From the NCBI GenBank assembly GCA_023213395.1, contig CM041465.1, positions 82,963,741-83,027,740 on the forward strand: 64,000 nucleotides of DNA, in the 5' to 3' direction. Origin of the DNA: Cycas panzhihuaensis. Taxonomy: Eukaryota; Cycadophyta. Position numbers and translations under genes: made by a program. A model generated the notes under the pieces. The model had not been told where the DNA came from. It saw nothing but the letters and a program-made list of their open reading frames with translations, and searched no databases. This document shows, one piece after another, positions 9,893 to 21,117 of this stretch; within the stretch, counting starts at the first letter, position 1, and every line of letters starts with the position of its first letter.

Positions 9893-10426
9893 TATGTAAA
9901 GTACATTTAAGGTAGTTTGTTAGTTAATTAATTAATCTATCAGTTAGATAGTTAGGGAATAGTAAGTAGGTTTGTTAAACTAACTAAGATTGTTAATTGG
10001 ATAATTTGTTAGGTAGGTTTCATGTAATTAGAAAAGACCTCAATATAAATTGAAAGGAATATCATTGTATAATCATTAAAGTGTGTGTAATGTGATTCTA
10101 AGTCAATGCTTAGAGATAACAAAAGAGAATTGATTATTCATCACCTCTTTGACAATCAATGCTAATTAGGTAACGTTCTATGAGTTTTTCAATCACTGAG
10201 TTTACACACCACCTAAGGAAGAAAAGAAGAGACAAACCAAATCTCAACAAAAGGTTGAGGTGGTCCCTCAACTCTTCCAACCACATGGAATTAAGATAGC
10301 CGCCTGCCCCCCCTACTGCTTAGAAATGGAAAAACTTGCATCAAACACATAAACTAGCTTGATTGGGGATTAATTCCATAGTGCACTAGCCTTTCCCTTT
10401 GACTAAGTGAGTCCTCAGATCTAACG

Positions 10427-10428
<2 letters not shown>

Positions 10429-10457
<29 letters not shown>
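10429..10457. repeat. (AG)n microsatellite
   Basis: About 14 uninterrupted AG units. Confidence 0.97.
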
Positions 10458-10461
<4 letters not shown>

Positions 10462-10911
10462 TCTAAATGCAACTGTATGCACTTTAGCCCTTATGAAGAC
10501 AATGAACAACCTATAGTAGAAAGAAAACACACCAGGCAATGCAAGAGAAGAAACAAGCAATCAAATCAAATGAGCTAACAAACTCAAGCACATGAAGAAA
10601 AGCAAAGAGTTAATTTTAACCAAAAGATTCCTTAGGTTCTAAATGCACTTACAATGGGATTTCTCAATCAACTAAAAGAAATGTCCCTTTTAATTGAAAT
10701 TAAAAAGAGGAAAGGAAAATGGTTTGACTTTTTATGTTTTTTTTGGGGTCTTATCTCCTCCTTCTTACTTAGTCACTCTGGTATTAAGGAATAAGAGAAA
10801 ACATGTGAAGAAAACACGATTATGCAAAGAGATGTTAGTTAAGGCTCTTTGCAACACAAGGGTAAAGCAAATAAGGAATGGATAGCACCTACTTTAAACG
10901 GAATGAAATGC

Positions 10912-10916
10912 TATAA
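10912..10916. repeat. G3 target-site duplication, left
   Basis: tataa, identical to 16415-16419 at the right end. Confidence 0.85.
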
Positions 10917-11378
10917 TGAAGTAAACACCTTCCTTTGTCACTCGCAGAATCCTAAAACATCTAAAAAAAAGTCAACTGGAAAGTTACTAATGGTAACAAA
11001 AGTACAAAAATAGTAAATACACCAATCACAATGGACGAGGAATGCAATCTGCAGAGCTAGCCAAAACTGCTCAGAATACCTCGATTCACCCAATATCATG
11101 CTTGAGATGGCCAATCTTCTTCGATGCTAGGTTACTTCCAAAAATTGCAGCCCAAATGGGCAAGCTAACTGTAGCCCTAAAAGTTGAGTTTATGCTAAGA
11201 GAACACAACCACATGACGATTTGGAATGGGGACTCCAGCCCCTATGTATAGAGACATTTAATCTTCTAAAGGAAGCTAGCTAGAAAATAGACAGTTCACT
11301 GAGACTGAGCTTAACATCAAGTCAACTAGAAGACAAGCGATGACTAGTTAAAGTAGGAGAGAAATTAGGAATGTAACA
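10917..11378 (-). repeat. G3 3' LTR
   Basis: 462 bp, TGAAG...GTAACA on the plus strand, alignable end to end with 15952-16414. The adjacent internal bases agtccctcccctc are, in reverse complement, a classical polypurine tract. Confidence 0.9.
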
Positions 11379-11391
11379 AGTCCCTCCCCTC
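11379..11391 (-). other. G3 polypurine tract
   Basis: On the minus strand GAGGGGAGGGACT ends exactly at the LTR start TGTTAC. It would prime plus-strand DNA synthesis. Confidence 0.85.
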
Positions 11392-11408
11392 TAAAATATG
11401 CTTTGACC

Positions 11409-12074
11409 TCAAAGCATGGGTAGATTTGGATGTTGTTGCATCCATTCTTCTAATTCCCACGTAGCATCATCTAAATTTAAAATCTTCCACTTAATAATGT
11501 ATTCTTTGACTTTCCTGGATCGTAATTCTTTTGTTCTTATTTGTAAAATCCCTTGTGGTTCAAAGATAATCTTCCCTTCTTCATCTAACTTAGGGACTAT
11601 TGTTTGAGGGGTTACCTATTCCCCTACCTTCTTCTTAAGGCAAGATACGTGAAAAACATTGTGGATCTTGCTTCCTGGTGGTAATGCTAGTTGATAAGCT
11701 ACTTCCCCAATTTTCCCAGTAATTTGATAAGGTCTGAAGAATCGTAGTGCCAATTTTTGTCTATTTTTTTGTTTCATTGACGATTGCTTGTAAGGTTGGA
11801 GTCTTAGAAAGATCCAATCTCCAATTATGAAACTCCTTTCAGATCTTTTGGTATCAGCTTACTGTTTCATTCTATTCCATGTTGTATTTAAATTGTCTTT
11901 CAAAATCCTCATTGTTTGCTCCATCTGTTCTTGTTGTTCGCATAATGCTTGTACCTATGATACTTTCGTCCATGAGAATATAGATGGTGGCTCATATCTA
12001 TATAATGGCTGGAAAGGTGTCATTTTTGTTGCTGAGTGGTAAGTGGTATTGTACCATCATTTAGCCAAATGGAG
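11409..12074 (-). pseudogene. G3 integrase C-terminus and chromodomain
   Basis: On the minus strand, about 11615-11730 encodes PYQITGKIGEVAYQLALPP followed by HNVFHVSCLKK, the GPY/F-type integrase tail of chromoviruses. It is followed at about 11412-11530 by RKVKEYIIKWK and DDATWELEEW, a chromodomain with the aromatic W and the ATWE signature. The stop is the TGA at 11409-11411, some 20 bp before the polypurine tract. The chromodomain is known to steer integration towards particular chromatin marks. Frameshifts separate this region from the integrase core. Confidence 0.85.
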
Positions 12075-12829
12075 CTATCGATGCCATTGAGTTTGCTTAT
12101 CAGAAGAAAAGTTCCTTAAATATCCTTCTAGGCACATGTTGACTGCTTCTGTCTGTCCATCTGATTGCGGGCAATAGGCTATACTCATATGTAATTTTGT
12201 TCTCGCTAATTTGAATAGGTCTTGCCAAAAATGGCTTGTGAACTTTGGATCTCGATCGCTAACTATAGTTTTGGGAAGTCCATGTAACCGATGTATCTCC
12301 TTCATGTATATCTCTGCTATTTGACTTGCTTTTGCTGTTGATTGTGTGCCCTTGAAATGTGCATATCTGGTTAACCTATCTACAACTACAAAGATGGCAT
12401 CTTTCCCTTCAGACCGTGGGAGTCTCGTGATAAAGTCCATTGAGATTTCTTCCCACTTTTGATGTGGAATAGGTAATGGTTGTAGTAATCCAGGACTCTT
12501 TACGCATTCATTCTTGTTTTGTTGGCACGAATCGCATTCAGATACATAGTTGAGGATGTCCACTTTTATTCTCTTCTAATAAAAAGAATTTTGTATCTTC
12601 CGGTATGTTTTATCTATTCCTGTATGTCCTACTCTTGGCATTGAGTGAGCTTCTTCTTCTTTACTTTAGAAACCGTCAGGATAAATATCTTCCCCTTTCT
12701 TAGAATTAATTCTCTTTGTAATTCAAACTTGGAAGGTTTCTGATCCTTACTTCCTTCTAATATCTTCTGTGAAAGTGGATCGCACTTATATTCCTTGATA
12801 AACTCTTGAGTCCATCTGGGTGTGGCTAT
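12075..12829 (-). pseudogene. G3 integrase core
   Basis: The open piece 12075-12563 (162 residues) starts with the second half of the HHCC finger (CDSCQQNK). All three catalytic residues are present: Asp in MDFITRLP, Asp in SDRDPKF, Glu in SDGQTEAVN. IFVVVDRLTRYAHF lies between. The N-terminal finger and the RNase H-integrase spacer at 12564-12829 are frameshifted. It is the best-preserved integrase core in the window. Confidence 0.87.
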
Positions 12830-14249
12830 TTATATTGCTTTCAACGAAACTTCTTCATTATTGTCTCCAGATATTCTTGGAAGAGCATCTGTAATGACAT
12901 TTTCTTTACTCTTCTTATATACTATACTGAAATCAAATGTTTGAAGCTTGCTGACCCATTTTTGTTGTTCGTCTGATAGTGTTTTCTGGTTTAAGACATA
13001 TTTGAGACTATCGTGATCTATTCGAACTATAAACTTATTCCCTAATAAGTATTGCCGCCATTGGTGTATGGCATGCATGATTGCCAACATTTCTGTCATA
13101 AATAGGTTTAAGCTTCTCCTTGTTATTTAATTTCCTACTTTCATAAGCAATAGGTCATTCATTTTGAATTAGTATTGCCCCTATCCCGAATCCTAAAGCA
13201 TCGCATTCCAAAATAAACGGTTGTGAAAAATTTGGTGTTGCTAGGACTGGAGCTATGACCGTTGCTTTCTTGAGTTCTTCGAAGGCACTTTCTGCTTGTG
13301 GATTCCATACAAAAGCGTCCTTTTTTGTAAGGTCCGTTAACGGGGATGTAATGTGAGCATATCCCTTTATATATTTTCGAAGAAATCTTGTTGCTCCTAG
13401 GAAACTCCTTACTCCTATCACATTTTTCAGTATTGGCCAATTAATAATGACCTCAATCTTTTTCAGATCTATTTTTATCCCTTCCTTTGTGATAACATGG
13501 CCTAAATATTCCAACTCTTCTTTTCCGAATGTGCATTTCTTTTGATTTGCATTGAATTGATTGGACTGCAAGATTTGTAGTACTGCTTTGGTATGGTCTA
13601 AATGCTCTTCCCATGTTTTACTATAGATCAGAATGTCATCGAAGAAGACTAGAACAAATTTCCGCAAAAGTGGTTTGAGAATTGAATTTATGGTGCTCTA
13701 AAAATTTGTTAGGGCATTTGTGAACCCAAACAACATGACTTTAAACTCAAATAGTCCCTCGTGCGTATGAAAGGCTATTTTGTATATATGTTCCTCTCTG
13801 ATACAAATCTAATAATACCTTGATTGTAAGTCAATTTTTGAGAAATATCGTGCTTCGTGTATTTCATCTAATAAATCATCTATCCATGGGATAGGATAAC
13901 AGTTCTTTACCGTTAATTTATTCAACCCTCGATAGTCTACGCACATCCTATATGATCCATCTTTTTTTGGATTGACTACAACTGATGATGCAAATGGGTT
14001 CGAACTAGTTGCGATGTATCCTTGACTTAATAATTCCCTTGTGATATTTGCAATTCCTCTTTTCAGATGATAGGGGTGCCTGTATGGTCGGATATTTACT
14101 GGAGTTGCTCTGGGTACTAACTCAATGGGATGTTGATAATCCCGTTGTGGGGGAAGTCCCTGGGATTCTTCAAATACTACTTTACGCTCATCTATGATCT
14201 TTTGTACCTCTATTAGTACATCTTCTATCGCTATCTTATAACAAGTCAA
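12830..14249 (-). pseudogene. G3 reverse transcriptase and RNase H
   Basis: RT begins at 13809-14249 (RPYRHPYHLKRGI, IATSSNPFASSVVVNPKKDG, CVDYRGLNKLTVKN, SKIDLQSRYY), breaks at a stop near 13810, and resumes at 13155-13667 with the catalytic pair in LVFFDDILIYS. LGHVITKEGI and FLGATRFLRKYI follow. RNase H starts LECDALGFGIGAIL near 13190 and ends in 12830-13099 with EMLAIMHAIHQWRQYL, DHDSLKYVL and the W-K-L-Q-FDFSI segment. The segment between the two RT pieces has MLFGFTNAL in place of the usual PFGLTNAP, so it is degenerate. Confidence 0.87.
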
Positions 14250-14388
14250 TATATGTGCCTATGGATTCTTCTTCAATATTTTTTCCATGCAATGCGAAGA
14301 TACCAATTGTATTGGAGGTGTGGGCGGTGCTTATAATCTGTATTTGTGTCCTATAGTTGGTAACTATATTACCCAAGGTTTGTAACCA

Positions 14389-14820
14389 CTAAATTCCCAA
14401 GACTACGTCTACTCCTCCTATAGGCATTGCAAACATATATATATTTACTGAATAGTCTCCAATTTGGAGATTCACCTCTTGACAATAGCTTCCACAGGGA
14501 GTGGTTTTCCTATTTGCTATGGATATTTGAAAAGTATTCAAAGATTGCATTTGTAGTCCTAACTTCTTTGTTGTGGCCCTGTTGATAAAGTTGTGCATGT
14601 TGTCATTATCCACAAGAATGGCAACAAGAGCTCCTTTGATCATCCCTTGGAACCTAAGGGTTTGGGGTGTAACACTTTGTCCCGTTATGGCTTGTAATGA
14701 GATTTGAACATTCTCAATATCGACTTCTAAAAGTTCATCTACGTCTGCTTCCTCTTCTTGGATATGATTTACTTCTACCTGCTCTTCATCTGGTATTTCT
14801 ACTTCTTCATTATTGATCAT
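14389..14820 (-). pseudogene. G3 aspartic protease
   Basis: 143 open residues. An acidic N-terminal part is followed by LRFQGMIKGALVAILVDNDNMHNFI; the catalytic Asp is in VDNDN where active copies have VDSGS/T. KKLGL and the C-terminal IGGVDVVLGI motif are typical of chromoviral proteases. The loss of Ser-Gly next to the Asp suggests an inactive enzyme. Confidence 0.78.
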
Positions 14821-14837
14821 GAATACCTTCTTTGCGG

Positions 14838-14882
14838 GACATTGGCATTCTTTATTCCACTTTCCTCCACATTTAAAACAGG
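14838..14882 (-). pseudogene. G3 gag zinc knuckle, CCCC variant
   Basis: The minus strand encodes CFKCGGKWNKECQC between gag and protease. Chromoviral knuckles of this subtype usually end GHxC; the His position is Cys here. Confidence 0.7.
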
Positions 14883-14979
14883 TACCCTTTTTGAGATGTA
14901 CAACTTTGCTTGTTTCGTTTGTGTCTTTTATTGCTATTGGTGGGTTTACTTTTATGCATGATCTGGTCTAATTTGGATT

Positions 14980-15830
14980 GGATCCCTATTGCTGATATGA
15001 TTCAGTTCTATGTGAATAGATAGACCTATGCTCTCTAAATTTTGCTTCTATGTTCTTCACATATCAGATTGCCTCATGAATATTTGAGAGGTTCATATTC
15101 TTAATGCAAAACCTGATTGTTCCCTTTAATCCACTGATGTGTGTCTCCAAAATGTATTCTGTTGGTATTCATTCTACTATTAGACATTGAAGCATATGGA
15201 ATTGCTCAGTGTATTCTTGAACTATTCTATTTTGTTGTAACCTTGTTAATTGAGCGAAATAGCAGTGTTCCATGAATCTTCGTACTATTTTATTAATCCT
15301 GCTTTTAGATAGTCCCATGATTCTGGATGACCCAAATTGTTCTTTCGCCACCAATAAAACCACTCTAACGCCCTTCCATACAAATGTAGAGATGTTGTCG
15401 ATATCTTTTCCTTATTTGATAGTTCATATACTTGGAAGTATGTTTCCATTTATAGTAATCAAAACCGGATGTTCCTCAATCTTTCTAGATCAAATTTTTC
15501 TAGTGTAAATTTGGTTCCCCTAAGACCTTGATCTAATTGGTAACTCCTTTGATTCCGTCGTTCGTAGGTAAAACCCCTAAATCTTCTTGAATTCTTTTGT
15601 TGTTTGTTCCCTTGGTTATCTTGATCTGGGGATTCTTCATTGAATTCTTCCATGTCTTGATGTTTCTCTGTTGATGACTCTCCTTCTTGTAAATCCAACT
15701 TCTTATTTAAAGTTTTGAACAAAACTTGGATTCTTTTCATTGAAGTGATAAGTTCCAACGATAAGTGGGATAATACTTCTTCTATCCTGCTTCCTTTTGC
15801 TTCTGTTATTGTTGTCTGGCGGTTCACCAT
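14980..15830 (-). pseudogene. G3 gag
   Basis: The N-terminal part 15459-15830 begins MVNRQTTITEAKGSRI and carries a Gln/Glu-rich segment and a basic RRNQRSY stretch. The capsid core lies around 15169-15460, with GRALEW-type remnants and the open piece 15169-15363 containing ARLTRLQQNRIVQEYTEQFH, matching the usual L-x-Q-x-x-S-V-x-x-Y-x-x-x-F motif. Several frameshifts. The start ATG at 15828-15830 lies about 110 bases inside the LTR, a normal leader length. Confidence 0.75.
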
Positions 15831-15937
15831 TTTGTTTGAGACGAGGCTTTTCCTTGACCTTAGTTATGTCCCTGGAGGGGGGGAAATTTTTGTTTAATTT
15901 TTTTCAAATTATCTTCATATTCCCATTTTGAAACGAA

Positions 15938-15949
15938 GCTTTGATACCA
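15938..15949 (-). other. G3 primer-binding site
   Basis: Plus-strand gctttgatacca is the reverse of TGGTATCAAAGC, the plant initiator-Met tRNA type site with one change. It lies two bases inside the LTR edge. Confidence 0.88.
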
Positions 15950-15951
15950 CT

Positions 15952-16414
15952 TGAGGAACACACCTTCCTCTATCACTCGCAGAATTCCAAAACATCTAAG
16001 AAAAGGTCTGCTAGAAAGTTACTAATGGTAACAAAAGTACAAAAATAGTAAATACACCAGTCAAAATGGACAAGGAATGCAATCTGCAGGGCTAGCCAAT
16101 ATTGCTCGGAATACGCTCGATTCACCCAATATCGTGCTTGAGATGGCCAACCCTCTTCGAGGCGAGGTTGTCTCCAGAAATTGCAGCCCAAATTGGCAAG
16201 CTAACTACAGCCCTAAAAGCCAAGTTTATGCTAAGAAAACACAACCACATGATGATTTGGAATGGGGACTCCAACCCCTATGTATAGAGACATTTAATCT
16301 TCTAAAGGAAGTCGGATAGAAAATAGACAATTCACTGAGACTGAACCTAACATGAAGTCGGCCAAAAGACAAGCCATGACTGGTCAAAGTAGGAGGGAAA
16401 TTAGGAATGTAACA
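15952..16414 (-). repeat. G3 5' LTR
   Basis: 463 bp, TGAGGAAC...GTAACA on the plus strand, paired with 10917-11378. The right flank tataa repeats the left flank. Confidence 0.9.
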
Positions 16415-18061
16415 TATAATAATAGATGGAAATGAAGAACATAGCATGAAACAATCAACAAAGAAAAGTAAGCATAAAGGAAAGAAAGAAATTCCAAACT
16501 TGATTGGCTTGTGGAGAACAACACACCTATGTGATGGTACCTCAGAATTACACACTGAGGGTAGATCTATTCCTTGGGATGCTAGCTTTGAAATGGGATG
16601 ATAAGGTGAGGAGATTTCACTCCAATGTGGGAAGCAATGAAAATGGAATTGATCCGGAACACCAAATAAGAGGAAGCTCTTACGACAACCCAAATAAGCT
16701 AGACAACAAAAGAAGTGATCATTAAAACAAATGGATGAAGAACAAAGTGTGAAGAGAAATGATAACCCCAAGAAAGACCAAGCAAGATGTCCCCAACAAG
16801 AAATAGGCAGAGTAACACCAATGATCAAGTAAAAGTAATTCAACAAGATCAAGCAAAAAGACTCTGATGAGAAGTGAAAAAAAAAAAGACTCCAAGGTCA
16901 AGCAAGAGAAATTTGCCAAGCCACAAAGAAATTTTGACAAGAAGCTCAAAGGAATTCAACAAGATCAATCAAATAACTCCTATAAGAAGGCAAAGAGAAA
17001 CCTTTGGAAGGTACCTCTTCCAACCAATATTACTTGAATAAATGAAAAGAAAGGACAACGGAAATAAAAAAGAAAAAGATCACAAAGCAATCCAATGGAA
17101 GCAATGGAGAAAAATCTCCCCACAAGAAAGGTTTGCCAAAAGAAAAGAAGAGAAAAGATCTTTCAAACTCAAAAGCTCTCCATCAAGAGCTAGTGAAAGT
17201 TTCACAAGAAACCTAAAAAATGTCAAGAACAAGCACAAAGCATAAGCAAAAACATTGTAAGCAAAAGTTAGGGAGTCAAAAGATCCAAATCCTATGTGAA
17301 ATCTTGATTAAGTAGGCATAATTTGCCCATGGTTTTATTGGAAAACCATGGTATTGGAAGACCATAGATTTCACTCATAGTCAGGATACGGAACAAAATG
17401 TCAAATCAAAGGAAAAATGCAGAAAGTAAAACACATTTTCTCTTTTGAAAAGCATGGTCGACATAATAACAAATTAGAGCAGGTGCCATGATACTCATCA
17501 GGTGACGTTGCACTGCGATGAATAAAAACACTAAAAGGAAAAAGAAACATAGGCAAAACTAGAAAAACTCAGATAGAAGCTAGAAATTTGGGGGGAGCGA
17601 GGGACGGGATTAATGAGCTAGCATATTTGAAAACTAAATACCCTTAAGTCACTGCGCGATTGAGTTTAATTTTCAATCATTAGAGCCATTAGTGGTATGG
17701 GTCAAAGCACAAATTGATCATCTCAAAATCATATCGCATTACATTAAGAAGCATGCATTTTCAACTCTAAATTCTTAAAGTTATTATAATATTTATACTA
17801 CAATAACTTAAATTTTTAAACTTATGAGTAAACGGAATATCCCCCTTTCAGGATGTTTGGCAGAGGAATTGAGTCATTTTAACAAGGAAGTTAGAAGTTG
17901 AAATCTAGCTACATTTTGCATGTAACAAACAAGAGTTAGAAAACAATACTTAGTCGCCATGGGGTTAAAAAAGAAAAAACAATCATCCCTTTTTAACCCA
18001 ATGAAGTTTGTAAATGTTTAAATGAGGCTTAGTTGAGTGTTTAGGGTTCGTAAGTAACTGA
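16415..18061. other. A-rich DNA without recognisable genes
   Basis: Before G3 inserted this was continuous with 10916. The stretch 16730-17270 is strongly A/G-biased on the plus strand (many caag/aaga runs), so long open frames here are probably compositional. A G-rich ggggggagcgaggg lies near 17590. No protein family recognised. Confidence 0.55.
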
Positions 18062-19030
18062 TCAAATACTAGGTTTTTGCATATTACCGTAGTCAATAAT
18101 ACAAAGTACAATTTGGTTCTTGACTTGGCACTTTGAAGTGAACAAGGCCTCTCTTTCAAAGGTAAAATAGTTCTTGGCCATGAGCACTAAGCATGGATTG
18201 TTCACAATTTGGTCAGTGACCAATAATATAGAGTCTTCAATGGAGGCATCGAATGTGCTTCCATCTTCCACTTTCTCTTCCACTACCAAAGTCTTGGCCC
18301 TAGGTTGGACTTCTTGTTTCAAACATTCCTCATTGAAATGTCTAAGGACTTGTGATAGTTGCAGTATTTGCAGGAACCTTTCCTCTTTGTTGCTAGGGTG
18401 TTATGTTCTAAGGCTAAAGGAGTTTTTGTGGTAGGATATTATATAAGTCAAGGGGTATTCACTCCAAAAGTACCCCTTTTTTATAGAAGGTTGCCTTTAT
18501 TAGAACAATTGTTGTTGTTACTGTGGTCTCTAGGGTGGTCTCTTATGGGTCCGACTCTCCACCTTCAGTGCATATTGATATTCTAATCTAAAACGTTCAT
18601 GTTGAGGACCTCAAGCTCCTACTGCAATGAGAAATAGAGTCCACTAATGCACTTGAGTATCAATGTATGCTTAGAGTTGGCTACTTTCACCATGATGACC
18701 ATTTGGTGGAGGTTGTCAATGCACTACTACACAAATTGTCCAACTTGCTACTGAAGGTGCAACCACTGCTTCTCCTTGTCATCCTTATGCTTGACTTGGT
18801 AGAATTGATCTTGGAGGGTTTGTTTGAAATTCACCCATGTGGTGATGGTTGCATGGTTCTTGGTGTAGGTTTGGCACCACATCGTAGCTTGCTCCATCAA
18901 GTTGATTTCCACTACAAAAATCTTTTGTTCCTTGGTGAGTTGCTGCTAGCATTTGAAATATGCATGTAGGCTATACAACTATCTAATGCCTCGGCATTGA
19001 TGGTGCCATCAAACTAAGGGATGGTGATTT
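18062..19030 (-). pseudogene. Ty3/gypsy gag-protease relic
   Basis: On the minus strand, FDGTINAEALDS near 18990 and the capsid helix EQATMWCQTY with TWVNFKQTLQDQF (about 18740-18900) identify gag. A CKYCNYHKS ... HFNEEC knuckle follows near 18320-18370 across a one-base frameshift. Then comes 18062-18322, an 86-residue piece ending LFTSKCQVKNQIVLCIIDYGN, in which the protease DSG is DYG. No LTRs could be paired with it. Confidence 0.75.
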
Positions 19031-20979
19031 GTGTGGCAATCTCAAACTTGTTAGAAATAATGCCCATTCTCATTTCATGTTCATTTAAGTTTATTTCTCA
19101 TGCCATTAGATTATTTCCTCACATTGAATATTCTTACTCAAATCATTAATTAAGGGGGTTAGATGAAGTCATTAATTAAGGTAGTTAGATGTAGCCATTG
19201 ATTAGCCACTAATCGAGGAGTTAGTTAAAACTATCAATCTATTTTTAGAAAATTGGTAATCTGTATATTTCTATTGTATTCAACTATTTGGATCAATGAG
19301 AATTTGGGAATTGTGATTCATTAGCACTTCTTCATTTCTTGCTTAGTGCATGTGATTAGTGTTGTGAGTTCTCTTCTAACCATTTTCTTTGACAAAATTA
19401 TGGTTGCAAGAGAGGAATTGATGTGGGGATTCCATGGGGACTAACTCTATGACGCACATTGATACACATTATACATTTCATTATATATGTCTTGTGCATT
19501 TTATTATGTGTTTGATACTTTATATTTTGTGATAGTGATTTTGTGTAATCTCCCCTTAGCTAAAAAAATAAGAGCCTAGTGAAATGGCCCATTAGGTGTT
19601 AGGGTGCACCTTTGTACACTTTATATTTTGCATTGTGATGATATGTGGCATTAGTAGTGAGACAGATATGTACATGTAAATGTTTTGGGGGTTAAATGCC
19701 CACATGCTTTGTAAATAATGTAAATGCTTGCTAATAAAATTAAGGTTGGATTGCTCAAAGGGAATAATGGAGGGTGTGACATGAGCAAAGTGGGAAGTAT
19801 CTTAAATATTGATCCTTAGTGTTTTATCCCTCTATGTGAGCTCACATGGGCATTAAATGAGCTTATGGAGTATTAAATAAGCCAACACCTACATGTGATA
19901 CTTATTCTCTCTAGAATATCACTAGAAAGGGGTTTAACCACTAATTGTCTTTTAATCATCTTAACCTAAGTTGGCTAGGGAAAAAAGGCAACTAATATGA
20001 GACACAATTAACTTTTGATAGAAAAGAGAGGGGTGGCAAATGATTTAGATCTTTTGGCATATTCAAATTTTATGGATGATTACCTTTGGCATTCAAATTG
20101 GTTGAGTACTCTCTCATGTACTGCAAGATATGCACTCTTGGATTGTGTTTGTATGCATGTATGATTGCATGATTGCTTGCCTATGAGTTTGTGCTTGTTC
20201 TGTAGAAGGGAATTCTATTAGGGTTGATGTGTGAGGCTATTACCTAGTAGTGTTTCCATGGTTTTTAATTGTGTCATGAGTAGGATGCCTAACTTTGTGG
20301 GATCTTGAAGGGCTTGATGATCAAAGGGGATGTGAGTGAGATGGCACAACTTATATGTGGGCCTACTCATGACATGGTGGAATGTTGTGAATAGTGTGAT
20401 ACTGTGGTTTAAACCTAATACATTATCATGGTGGAATGCCTTGACTTGTGATAAGTTGTACATTGTTGTAGAAATTTTGTTCAGCCATAATGCTATAGAT
20501 TTTACGAGTCACCTATGTGATGTTGGATGGGCCATTTTCTTGTGTGTTGTCACTTGAGAATGAGAGTTTTGGACCACTAAACAATACTCCTACATTCATT
20601 TCATGTGCCTTAACACAAGGGCACATTCTTGAAGAGAGTTTCTAGTTTGTTGGGTGGCAAATCCCCTATGAGGAATCTAGCATTTCCCCACAAAAGAGAA
20701 GCTCTTTGTTGCGATTTTATGTCAATGCTCTCTTGATTACATCACATGTCTATTTCATTGAAAATGGATGTTGGTTTATACGTTATTCCATCTTTGGGGG
20801 ATACCATAAATTATGTGATTATTCTTGCATAGTATAAGCATTTCACCAACACATTAGTGTCCTTTAGAGTGCATGCAAGCATATAACTTTCCATGTTGCT
20901 AGCACAACGTATTGCTCACTAGTCTTATGGTTTCACTGCATGTTCTTATGAGCTTAGGCAATCTAAAAATCCATCACAA
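19031..20979. other. AT-rich DNA, possibly containing an LTR
   Basis: No coding match. Because a primer-binding-like site starts at 20982 on the plus strand, the region just left of it may be an LTR, but no paired copy was found and no left edge can be given. Confidence 0.4.
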
Positions 20980-21117
20980 ATTGGTATCAAAGCAAAAAAT
21001 TATCAAATCAAAAAATTGTCACTAATTTGCAAACTCGTGAAGAGGGGTCATTATAGTTGGTATCACAGTGTAAAATTGTCATTGATTTGTGAACTCATGA
21101 AGAGGGGTTGCTATAGG
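20980..21117 (+). repeat. Two-unit tandem repeat starting with PBS-like sequence
   Basis: Unit 1 (20980-21056) and unit 2 (21057-21117) both start ttggtatca and share aattgtca, tttgyraactcrtgaagaggggt and tatag. Unit 1 contains TGGTATCAAAGC (20982-20993), an initiator-Met type primer-binding site; in unit 2 it reads tggtatcacagt. Confidence 0.75.

Larger units (their letters stand above)
9893..10916. other. Intergenic DNA between copia A and G3
   Basis: No coding match seen. It holds a TTAG/TTAATTAA-rich stretch near 9910-9990 and a GA microsatellite. The right end (ctataa) supplies the target duplication of G3. Confidence 0.6.
10917..16414 (-). mobile_element. Ty3/gypsy chromovirus G3, structurally complete
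   Basis: 5.5 kb between paired LTRs (10917-11378 and 15952-16414). On the minus strand: 5' LTR, PBS for initiator Met tRNA, gag with a knuckle, protease, RT, RNase H, integrase with GPY/F-type end, chromodomain, polypurine tract, 3' LTR. Flanking 5-bp target duplications are identical (tataa at 10912-10916 and 16415-16419). The gag-pol frame carries multiple stops and frameshifts, so the copy is inactive although its architecture is intact. Confidence 0.93.

Noticed and set aside
16226-16852. 208-residue minus-strand open frame as a membrane protein
   Set aside because: It overlaps the G3 5' LTR and the adjacent A/G-biased flank; the hydrophobic composition is a by-product of the T/C-rich minus strand and crosses the LTR edge.
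17042-17245. Lys-rich 67-residue frame as a nuclear protein
   Set aside because: Composition follows the A/G-rich strand bias of the whole stretch; no start context, splice signals or family match.
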